From NCBI GenBank assembly GCA_030149475.1, contig JASBRL010000015.1, positions 1-64,000 of the forward strand: a stretch of DNA of 64,000 bases, in the 5' to 3' direction. Both the position numbers and the translations under genes were made by a program. How positions within the stretch are numbered: position 1 is the first letter of the stretch; every line of letters starts with the position of its first letter. Under the pieces are notes generated by a model. That model made no database searches and was not told the DNA's origin. It saw only the letters and a program-made list of their open reading frames with translations. Below are positions 1 to 7,037 of this stretch, one piece after another. The DNA comes from Marinobacter sp. (GTDB lineage: Bacteria; Pseudomonadota; Gammaproteobacteria; Pseudomonadales; Oleiphilaceae).

Positions 1-139
1 CCTGTGGGCAAGCGTTGGGAGGCTCATTGGCCGCGTTACGACTCTTGGCAAGGACGTCGGCCATTACCGGCGAGTCGCGCCTTGCCACTGAGCCTCTCAA
101 CACTTGCAGAATCGTCAATAGACTTGATCAGAGGTTCCC
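1..139. repeat. Truncated copy of a palindromic MITE-like element (family A)
   Basis: These bases are the reverse complement of 48144-48282, with roughly eight mismatches by eye. The outer end, at 116-139, is the same terminal inverted repeat that bounds the complete copy at 48144-48411. The other half of the element lies outside the window. It contains nested inverted repeats and no credible coding sequence. A degenerate second end in opposite orientation follows at once (141-164). Confidence 0.8.
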
Positions 140-232
140 TAGGGAACATCAGGACAAGTCTATTCGTCATTCCGAACGTTCGGCGGACCGGGAGTGGTCG
201 GCGGAACCAATAGCTGGTTGCATGGAGACACT

Positions 233-460
233 ATGAAAGTAACCGATTTACCCAAACACTGGGAAAAAAAGCAGGAACCTGTGGAGCGGACTCACGATTA
301 TAATCTGCGGCTACCTCTGGAAGACGCGGCTCGTATTGCCGCACTGGCTGAACTCTATCCGGATCGCAGCGAGAGTGACATTCTTAATGACATGGTCGCT
401 GCGGCACTGGACGACCTGGTCCGGCAAAGTCCACTGAAAGACAAGCTGACCGGAAAATAG
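233..460 (+). CDS. Small conserved hypothetical protein, paralogue of the 607-951 gene
   Basis: This is a 75-residue cytosolic-looking protein without signal peptide or membrane segment. The start is the ATG preceded by GGAG at 223-226; an upstream in-frame GTG has no such site. The N-terminus (MKVTDLPKHWEKK) and the block LYPDRSESDILNDMVAAALD align directly with the minus-strand neighbour (MKIKDLVKYWDKH, LYPMKSSQDLIRDLVSAALD), so the two are paralogues. This copy lacks the acidic C-terminal third of the neighbour. The helical character and repeated small residues suggest a dimerising helix bundle, but that is a guess. I do not recognise a function. Confidence 0.7.
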   Translation: MKVTDLPKHWEKKQEPVERTHDYNLRLPLEDAARIAALAELYPDRSESDILNDMVAAALDDLVRQSPLKDKLTGK

Positions 461-500
461 CGCGGCTCTGGGTGCCCGGGGCGTCTTTTCCTCCGGGCTT

Positions 501-542
501 ACTCCTCGGGGCTAACTCCTCGGGGCTAACTCCTCGGGGCTT
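501..542. repeat. Three tandem 14-bp repeats
   Basis: The unit ACTCCTCGGGGCTA occurs three times head to tail, the last unit ending in TT instead of TA. A degenerate half unit (CCTCCGGGCTT) precedes it at 490-500. The repeats lie between the convergent paralogous small genes. No T-run or stem that would make a terminator is evident. Confidence 0.75.
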
Positions 543-606
543 ACAGAGTACCACCAGAGTGCCACGGCAGGCGGCCCGGCAGCCAACGGCAAACCGCCAG
601 ATCGAA

Positions 607-951
607 TCAGGCCACTGATTCGATCTGGCGCGCCTTGAGACGCTGAATGTGTTTCTGACTCAGGCTGACGAAGCGAGGCGTCAAACCCGTGTCCTCATAG
701 ATCTCAAAACCATCCTCATCGAACGCAACCACTTTTGAACCCTGCTCGTAAGGGAAGCTGGTTTCAAGTTCATCAAGCGCGGCCGAGACAAGATCCCGGA
801 TCAGATCCTGGGACGATTTCATCGGGTACAGTGTACTCAGCTTCTCCAGTCGCTTGTGGTGCTGATCCGATAACGCCATGAAATAGGCATCACGGCTCAA
901 ACGGCCCCGTGCGTGCTTATCCCAGTATTTCACCAGATCTTTAATCTTCAT
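607..951 (-). CDS. Small conserved hypothetical protein, paralogue of the 233-460 gene
   Basis: This 114-residue soluble protein starts at the ATG at 951 (AGGAG nine bases upstream). A TTG three codons earlier is less likely, because both paralogues then begin MK(V/I). Residues 1-70 match the 233-460 product. The C-terminal 45 residues are extra and contain an acidic stretch (VVAFDEDGFEIYEDTG) followed by a basic helix. No catalytic motif, signal peptide or membrane segment is visible. I recall relatives in pseudomonads with automatic pilus-related labels, but nothing here supports such a role. The gene is convergent with its paralogue and divergent from nothing nearby. Confidence 0.7.
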   Translation of the reverse strand: MKIKDLVKYWDKHARGRLSRDAYFMALSDQHHKRLEKLSTLYPMKSSQDLIRDLVSAALDELETSFPYEQGSKVVAFDEDGFEIYEDTGLTPRFVSLSQKHIQRLKARQIESVA

Positions 952-1303
952 GCCCTGCAACTCCTGCTACGTTCCGGACCATAACCGGCTCAACATTGCC
1001 TGTGGCCGCACTCAACCATTGTATCTGTGTCACCATTGTATCTGTGTCGTCTTGCACAACCCGGCAAACTTCCTGAGCGAACGCCATGCGGTCCAGAATA
1101 CGCTGATGCAAAATGCGCCGGCCAACGGAATACAACCCATCGAGGCTTGTCACCAGGATCAACCGGATGAGGGTAACCGACCACATATGTGTCTGATATC
1201 CAGTTTAGACGAACCATACTTCCAGAGCCCGGATAAACGGTTACGGATTGTACTTATCAAACAGCTTTATGTTGCACAATGTGCTGAACCGGACCAATTG
1301 CCG
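952..1303. other. Gene-poor gap with a 17-bp tandem duplication
   Basis: About 350 bases separate the small gene from mazG. The only clear structure is a perfect 17-bp tandem duplication (ACCATTGTATCTGTGTC) at 1015-1031 and 1032-1048. Open frames across the gap lack ribosome-binding sites and protein-like composition. I see no terminator or convincing promoter. Confidence 0.6.
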
Positions 1304-2155
1304 TCAACGGCTGGTCGCCACCCCCTTGACCGACTGCCAGATTGCGTCGAGAGACTCGCGTGTTTCTGAATCCAGAGATCTCCCCTCCTTCGAAAGTCGG
1401 TCTTCAATGGCGCGGAATCGGGTCTCAAATTTACGATTTGTCCGGCGCAGTGCCAGGTCCGGATTGACGCTCATAAACCGTGCCAGGTTGACGCAGACAA
1501 ACAGCAGGTCGCCCAGTTCGTCTTCCACCGCGTCCATTGCCGCAGGATGCTCCTGAGCCTCGGACCATGCTTCACGGAGTTCGTCAATTTCTTCATGGAG
1601 CTTGTCAAACACCGGTTCAACGGTGGGCCAGTCAAAGCCGTGACGGGACGCCCGGCGCTGGAGCTTCTCGGCCCGGACCATCGCTGGCAGCGCCCCGGCT
1701 ATGCCGGCAAGTACGCTGCGATCACGGTCACCGGTGCCGGACTTTGGTGCGGCGGCACGTTCCTCGGCCTTGATGCGCTCCCAGTTCGCCCCGATCTCGG
1801 CTTCGGTCGGGCGGTTTTGCGGGTCAATGCAGCTGTCCAGAGTTCCCTCCGGAAAAACGTGGGGGTGACGCCGAATCAGTTTTCGGACCAGGTTGTCGAC
1901 CACACTGTCAAAGCCAAAATGACCATCTTCCTGGCCAAGCTGAGCGTAAAAAATCACCTGAAACAGCAGGTCACCGAGCTCGCCCTCGAGATGCGGGAAG
2001 TCTTCGCGGTCGATGGCATCTGCCACCTCATGAGCTTCCTCCAGGGTATGGGCAACCAGCGTCCGGTAGGTCTGTCTGGTGTCCCAGGGGCAGCCGGTCT
2101 GCGGATCCCGCAGTCGGGCCATCAGGGTTTTCAGATCGTCAATTGAATAGCGCAT
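1304..2155 (-). CDS. mazG: Nucleoside triphosphate pyrophosphohydrolase MazG
   Basis: MazG hydrolyses (d)NTPs to NMP and pyrophosphate and is thought to limit aberrant nucleotides and modulate the stringent response. The 283-residue protein has the two tandem MazG domains of the E. coli type. The N-terminal domain carries CPWDTRQTYRTL, EEAHEVADAI and GELGDLLFQVIF; the C-terminal one carries HEEIDELREA and DELGDLLFVCVN. The paired acidic ExxE and ExxD residues are the Mg-binding sites. The start ATG lies three bases after the relA stop, with an AGGTGA site overlapping the relA end, so relA and mazG are cotranscribed. The protein is about 20 residues longer than the E. coli enzyme, mainly from the linker before the second domain. 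Confidence 0.93.
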   Translation of the reverse strand: MRYSIDDLKTLMARLRDPQTGCPWDTRQTYRTLVAHTLEEAHEVADAIDREDFPHLEGELGDLLFQVIFYAQLGQEDGHFGFDSVVDNLVRKLIRRHPHVFPEGTLDSCIDPQNRPTEAEIGANWERIKAEERAAAPKSGTGDRDRSVLAGIAGALPAMVRAEKLQRRASRHGFDWPTVEPVFDKLHEEIDELREAWSEAQEHPAAMDAVEDELGDLLFVCVNLARFMSVNPDLALRRTNRKFETRFRAIEDRLSKEGRSLDSETRESLDAIWQSVKGVATSR

Positions 2156-2158
2156 TCT

Positions 2159-4396
2159 TCACCTGCGTTTGCGACGGACGTCGATGATGTTTGGCAGATT
2201 GCGGATCTGAGCCAACAGACGTGCCAGTTGTTCAAGGCTGGAAATTTCCACGTTGACGGTCATGGTCGCGGTATTGTCATCCGGATTGGAAATCGTATTC
2301 AGTGCCAGCACGTTGGTGCGTGACGAAGACAGTACCTGGGTAATGTCCCGCAGCAATCCGGACCGATCGTAGGCGTCAATTTCAATATCCACCGGGTACA
2401 CCGCTTCCGGCGTGCCGCCCCAGCTTACCTCGATGATTCTGTTCGGCTCGTACTCACGCAGATGGAGGAACGTCAGGCAATCCTGGCGGTGCACGGTGAC
2501 GCCGCGACCCACGGTGATGTAGCCCCCTATAAGGTCCCCCGGCAGCGGTTTACAGCACTTGGCTACCTGGGTTTTGAGCTTGCCAACTCCGTGGATCCGG
2601 ATATCCGACTCGGTATCGTATGGGGTATGGCGCTGACTGCTGAGCTTGAGATCCATCCGGGTGGCCGGCGGCTCGATCATCTGCTGGGCGATATTGGCCA
2701 CATGGGTGGGCTTGAGATCGCCCGCGCCGACCGCTGCAAACATGTCGTCCGCGTTGCGGTAGTTAACCTTGACGGCCAACTCGTTGAGGTCCACGTCGTA
2801 GATCGACAGGCGCCTGAATTCATCTTCCAGAATCGCCCGACCATCGCTGATGTTCTGCTCGCGATTCTGCTCCTTGAACCAGTGTGTCACCTTGGCCCGG
2901 GCCCGGGAGGTCTGGATGTAGCCAAGACTGGGGTTGAGCCAGTCGCGACTGGGGGCCGGATTGTTGGAAGTCAGGATAAAGACCTGATCTCCGGTTTTAA
3001 GTGGGTAGGTCAGGGGCACGATCCGGCCATTCAATCGCGCTCCACGACAGGCGTGGCCAATTTCGGTGTGCACGCGGTAGGCAAAATCCACCGGCGTGGC
3101 CCCCTGAGGCAGGTCCACAACATGACCCTCGGGGGTAAACACGTAGACCCGGTCAGACGTCACATCGCCCTTGAGCTGATCAACCAGTCCGGACAGGTCG
3201 CCCAGATCTTCCTGCCATTCCAGAACCTGCCGCAGCCAGTTGATTTTGGCGTCGTAGCCGGTTGACCGGTTGCTTTTGTCCATACCCTTGTACAGCCAGT
3301 GCGCACAAACCCCCAGTTCGGCTTCTTCGTGCATTTTGTGGGTGCGAATCTGCACCTCCATGACCTTGCCTTCCGGGCCCACTACCGCTGTATGTAGCGA
3401 TTGGTACCCGTTCTCCTTGGGGCTGGCGATGTAATCATCGAACTCGTTGGGAATGTGCCGCCAGATACCATGAACAATACCCAGCGCGGCGTAGCAGTCG
3501 CGTACTTCCGGGACCAGAATGCGCACGGCACGAACGTCGTAAACCTGGGAAAACTCGATACCCTTGCGACGCATTTTGCGCCAGATACTGTAGATGTGCT
3601 TTGCTCGCCCGGTCAGGGCCCCCTCAATCCCCGCCCGAGCCAGCTCCGTTCCGAGGGTGTCCAGGACACGCTTGATGTAGCCGTCCCGGTCCAGGCGCTT
3701 TTCATCGAGCAGCTTGGCAATTTTCTTGTACGCGGTCTCGTGAAGGTAGCGGAAGGACAGGTCTTCCAGCTCCCATTTGATGTGGCCAATCCCCAGCCGC
3801 TGCGCCAGAGGCGCGTAGATGTCAAACACCTCTCTCGCGACTTTCATGCGTTTCTCGGGCACCACATCCTTGACCGCACGAATGGCGCAGGTTCTCTCGG
3901 CAAGCTTGATCAGCGCCACCCGCACATCGTCGATGAGTGTCACGAGCATCTTGCGCACGTTATCCAGCTGGCCCTGGTTTTGGCCAAGCACGTTACCCTT
4001 CAGCGGGTGATGGATCGCCGAGATTGCCGCCATCTGCTGGACACCATCGATCAGATTGGCCACTTCATCGCCGAACTCCGCCCGGATTTCAGCAAGCGGC
4101 ACGCGCTCCTCGCGAACAGCACGATAGAGAATGGCGGCAACCAGGCTCGCCTGATCCAGATGCAGCTCAACCAGGATCTGCGCCATCTCAATACCGGTGC
4201 GAAAACTACTGGCGCCGGGCGCCCACAGGCGATCCTCGCGAAAGGCCTGGAGGTCAATTTCAGCGCTTTTCTCACAGGCCCGGCGAAACTGGTCTACATC
4301 CTCCAGCCGGGTCTGTGATTCGATCTGCCGGACCCACTCCTCGATATCGATGTGGCCGTCTCCGGTGATCGCATAATCTTCTCGAACTTTTACCAT
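2159..4396 (-). CDS. relA: GTP pyrophosphokinase RelA (monofunctional (p)ppGpp synthetase)
   Basis: RelA makes (p)ppGpp on stalled ribosomes during amino-acid starvation. The 745-residue protein has a degenerate N-terminal HD domain: the catalytic HD pair is replaced by Tyr91-Arg92 in LVAAILYRAVRE, so hydrolase activity is not expected. The synthetase domain follows, with EFDD at 318-321 (the acidic ExDD form of monofunctional RelA, not the RxKD form of SpoT) and the NGYQSLHTAV motif. A TGS domain (near VYVFTPEGHVVDLPQGATPVDFAY), a zinc-finger segment (VAKCCKPLPGD) and a C-terminal ACT domain complete it. The ATG start has GGAA upstream. mazG follows directly. Confidence 0.96.
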   Translation of the reverse strand: MVKVREDYAITGDGHIDIEEWVRQIESQTRLEDVDQFRRACEKSAEIDLQAFREDRLWAPGASSFRTGIEMAQILVELHLDQASLVAAILYRAVREERVPLAEIRAEFGDEVANLIDGVQQMAAISAIHHPLKGNVLGQNQGQLDNVRKMLVTLIDDVRVALIKLAERTCAIRAVKDVVPEKRMKVAREVFDIYAPLAQRLGIGHIKWELEDLSFRYLHETAYKKIAKLLDEKRLDRDGYIKRVLDTLGTELARAGIEGALTGRAKHIYSIWRKMRRKGIEFSQVYDVRAVRILVPEVRDCYAALGIVHGIWRHIPNEFDDYIASPKENGYQSLHTAVVGPEGKVMEVQIRTHKMHEEAELGVCAHWLYKGMDKSNRSTGYDAKINWLRQVLEWQEDLGDLSGLVDQLKGDVTSDRVYVFTPEGHVVDLPQGATPVDFAYRVHTEIGHACRGARLNGRIVPLTYPLKTGDQVFILTSNNPAPSRDWLNPSLGYIQTSRARAKVTHWFKEQNREQNISDGRAILEDEFRRLSIYDVDLNELAVKVNYRNADDMFAAVGAGDLKPTHVANIAQQMIEPPATRMDLKLSSQRHTPYDTESDIRIHGVGKLKTQVAKCCKPLPGDLIGGYITVGRGVTVHRQDCLTFLHLREYEPNRIIEVSWGGTPEAVYPVDIEIDAYDRSGLLRDITQVLSSSRTNVLALNTISNPDDNTATMTVNVEISSLEQLARLLAQIRNLPNIIDVRRKRR

Positions 4397-4454
4397 GCCG
4401 GTTCCGTTTTGCTTTCCTTGCGGAGGCCCTCAACCGTTGTTGATGACCTCAGGT

Positions 4455-5792
4455 TCAGCGAGATCTGCGCTCAAACAGGGCAATTGATTCAACGTGGGTG
4501 GTGTGGGGAAACATATCCATAACCCCGGCCCGGACAAGCCGGTAGCCCTTATCGACCAGAACACCCGCGTCCCGCGCCAGCGTCGCCGGATTGCAGGACA
4601 CATAGACCACTCGCTCGGCACCAAAAGCCGCCAGATGCCCACAGATTTCCAGGGCTCCGGACCGGGGCGGATCAATCAGGATTTTATCAAAGCCCTCACT
4701 GGCCCAGGACTCTGACACAAAGTCCCCCTGAAGGTTCGCACCATGAAATACGGCATTCGTCATCCGATTGAGTGAGGCATTCTCACGGCCTCGCACAACC
4801 ATGGCTTCATCGCCCTCGACACCAACGACTGCCAGCGCCTTGCGTGCCAGCGGCAGCGTGAAATTACCTAGACCACAGAACAGATCGAGCACACGATCGC
4901 CCGGTTGTACATCCAGCCAGTCTACAGCGCGGGCAACCATAGCCTGATTGATACCACGATTGACCTGAGTGAAATCCATCGGATGGAACGCCATCGTCAA
5001 ATCAAACTCATCGAGCCGGTAGTGGAGCCTCGCCTCACCCTGTTCCGGCCAGATCCGGTAAACCGTGTCCGGCCCCTTGGGCTGGAGATAGACATGCAAG
5101 TCGTGGGCCGTCCCGAAAGCAATCAGTGCCTGCGTATCATCAGCACTCAGCGGGTCCATATTGCGGAAGATCAGGGCGGCAGCGTCGTCGCCACAAGCCA
5201 CTTCAATCTGCGCGATCCTGTTGTGGGCCGCCAGGCCATACAGCATCGACCGAAGCGCACTGATCCGCTCCCCGATGCGGGGATCAAGCACTTCACAGCG
5301 GGTAATGTCGGCGAGAAAGCTGTTCCGTTTCTCCCGGAAACCCACCAATACCGAATCGCGCTTGTTGACGAAACGCACTCCCAGCCGCGCCTTACGTCGG
5401 TAGCCCAGGGTCTCCGACTCAAGGGGCGGCTGCCAGAATTCCGGCTCAATGCCCCCAAAATGGGCGAAATGCTCCCGTAGCGTCCGCTCCTTGAACCCGA
5501 TCTGCGCATCACTGGCCATATGCTGGAGACTGCACCCCCCACACAGATCGGCAAACTGGCAGGGAGGGTCCACCCGGTCCGGCGCCATAACGTCGACGGA
5601 CAGCGTGCGCAGTTCATCAAATTTGCTGCGGGTTCCGACATAGTTAGCGGTAACCTGCTCACCGGGCAGGGCGCCGTCCACAAACTGGATTTTGCCGTTC
5701 TGGTGAGCAATCCCCCGCCCGTCGTGACTGAGTTTTTCAATGACGCACTGAACCGGCTCGGCCGGCAGGCTTTTCCTGCGTCGTCTGCTCAT
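4455..5792 (-). CDS. rlmD: 23S rRNA (uracil(1939)-C5)-methyltransferase RlmD
   Basis: RlmD (RumA) methylates U1939 of 23S rRNA using S-adenosylmethionine. The 445-residue protein begins with a basic leader (MSRRRRKSL), then a TRAM RNA-binding domain (about 10-70). Next is an Fe-S cysteine cluster ([15 protein letters not shown], with the fourth Cys further on in ITRCEVLD). The C-terminal SAM fold carries [24 protein letters not shown] and the nucleophile motif [11 protein letters not shown]. It lies upstream of relA on the same strand with a 58-base gap, the usual pseudomonad order. Confidence 0.95.
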   Translation of the reverse strand: MSRRRRKSLPAEPVQCVIEKLSHDGRGIAHQNGKIQFVDGALPGEQVTANYVGTRSKFDELRTLSVDVMAPDRVDPPCQFADLCGGCSLQHMASDAQIGFKERTLREHFAHFGGIEPEFWQPPLESETLGYRRKARLGVRFVNKRDSVLVGFREKRNSFLADITRCEVLDPRIGERISALRSMLYGLAAHNRIAQIEVACGDDAAALIFRNMDPLSADDTQALIAFGTAHDLHVYLQPKGPDTVYRIWPEQGEARLHYRLDEFDLTMAFHPMDFTQVNRGINQAMVARAVDWLDVQPGDRVLDLFCGLGNFTLPLARKALAVVGVEGDEAMVVRGRENASLNRMTNAVFHGANLQGDFVSESWASEGFDKILIDPPRSGALEICGHLAAFGAERVVYVSCNPATLARDAGVLVDKGYRLVRAGVMDMFPHTTHVESIALFERRSR

Positions 5793-5822
5793 AAAGCGCT
5801 CTCGTTCATGGTCCGGGTGACG

Positions 5823-6716
5823 TCAGGCGCCGGGAAAAACGCCGGTCGACAGGTAACGGTCACCACGGTCACAGATAATGGCCACGATCACCGAGTTTTC
5901 AACCTGGGTGGACAGGCGAAGCGCAGCCGCTATCGACCCGCCGGAGGAAACGCCACAAAAGACACCCTCTTCCCGGGCCAGAGCACGCATGGTGTCCTCG
6001 GCCTCCTGCTGGCCAATTTCCACCACCTGATCCACGCGGGCGGCATCGTAGATTTTTGGCAAGTAGGCTTCCGGCCAGCGGCGGATACCGGGTATGGAGG
6101 CACCTTCCTCCGGCTGCAGGCCAATAATGCGGACATCAGGATTGCGCTCTTTGAGATAGCGGGATACGCCCATAATGGTGCCAGTCGTTCCCATCGAACT
6201 CACAAAATGGGTCACCCGACCTTCAGTCTGCTCCCAGATCTCCGGGCCGGTGGTGCGATAATGCGCCAGCGGGTTGTCCTGATTGCCAAACTGATCGAGG
6301 ACATAGCCTTTACCTTCGGCATGCATTCGCTGGGCAAGGTCACGCGCGCCCTCCATTCCTTCATCCTTGCTGACCGAAATCAGCTCCGCGCCATAGGCAC
6401 GCATGGACGCCCGGCGTTCCTCGCTCATGTTGGCGGGCATGATCAGTTGCATGCGGTAGCCCTTGATGGCCGCAGCCATCGCCAGGGCAATGCCGGTATT
6501 ACCGCTGGTCGCCTCAATCAGGGTGTCCCCGGGTTTGATATCACCCCGGTTTTCCGCTTCCTGAATCATACTGATCGCCGGTCGGTCCTTTACCGAACCT
6601 GCGGGATTGTTACCCTCCAGCTTGGCAAGAATGACGTTGGACGTGTCACCCGGCAGTCGCTGCAAGCGCACCAACGGCGTGTGACCGACATAATCCTCAA
6701 TGGTTGGAAAGTGCAT
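5823..6716 (-). CDS. cysM: Cysteine synthase B
   Basis: CysM is a PLP-dependent O-acetylserine sulfhydrylase that makes cysteine, accepting sulfide or thiosulfate. The 297-residue protein has the PLP lysine at position 43 (NPAGSVKDRPA), the substrate loop TSGNTG and the phosphate-binding glycine loop GTTGTIMG. The deviation around EEGASIPGIRRWP and the length fit CysM rather than CysK. The ATG is preceded by GGGAG. It is the first gene of a minus-strand run into rlmD, relA and mazG, and diverges from barA. Confidence 0.93.
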   Translation of the reverse strand: MHFPTIEDYVGHTPLVRLQRLPGDTSNVILAKLEGNNPAGSVKDRPAISMIQEAENRGDIKPGDTLIEATSGNTGIALAMAAAIKGYRMQLIMPANMSEERRASMRAYGAELISVSKDEGMEGARDLAQRMHAEGKGYVLDQFGNQDNPLAHYRTTGPEIWEQTEGRVTHFVSSMGTTGTIMGVSRYLKERNPDVRIIGLQPEEGASIPGIRRWPEAYLPKIYDAARVDQVVEIGQQEAEDTMRALAREEGVFCGVSSGGSIAAALRLSTQVENSVIVAIICDRGDRYLSTGVFPGA

Positions 6717-6746
6717 AACAGATCTGACTCCCGGTTACGGATACTG

Positions 6747-6774
6747 ACAGGTTCAGTTGACTGACTGAACCTGT
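6747..6774. promoter_or_regulatory. 11-bp inverted repeat in the cysM/barA divergent region
   Basis: ACAGGTTCAGT and its exact reverse complement are separated by six bases. The dyad lies 31 bases upstream of the cysM start, in the 321-base gap 6717-7037 between cysM and barA. No T-run follows, so it is more likely an operator or a leader hairpin than a terminator. The rest of the gap shows no other clear feature. Confidence 0.45.
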
Positions 6775-7037
6775 GTTACACTCTGGCTTCGCATCATACG
6801 CGTAACAGCAACAGTCTCCCAATACGGCTTACCGATATTAAAATGACGACTGGCTATAAACAGGGCCGGAGTGCAGTATCGGCAATCCGGCGCTTTCGGT
6901 AAAATGGCCGGTGAAGCGAGTACGCAGCATGCAAGGAACGACCGGCACACGGACCGCGCAATAAAGACCCGCCACTGTCAGCGGCAGGTCCTGCCAGATC
7001 AGGGCCAGCGGGTGCAGGAGAGGCCAGGAAGTACGTT

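Noticed and set aside
4-236. Small open frames at the left edge and others at 48422-48705
   Set aside because: They translate the inverted-repeat elements and vary with repeat copy; not protein-coding.
5520-6764. Plus-strand open frame of 414 codons opposite rlmD and cysM
   Set aside because: It crosses two conserved genes antisense and has no family features.
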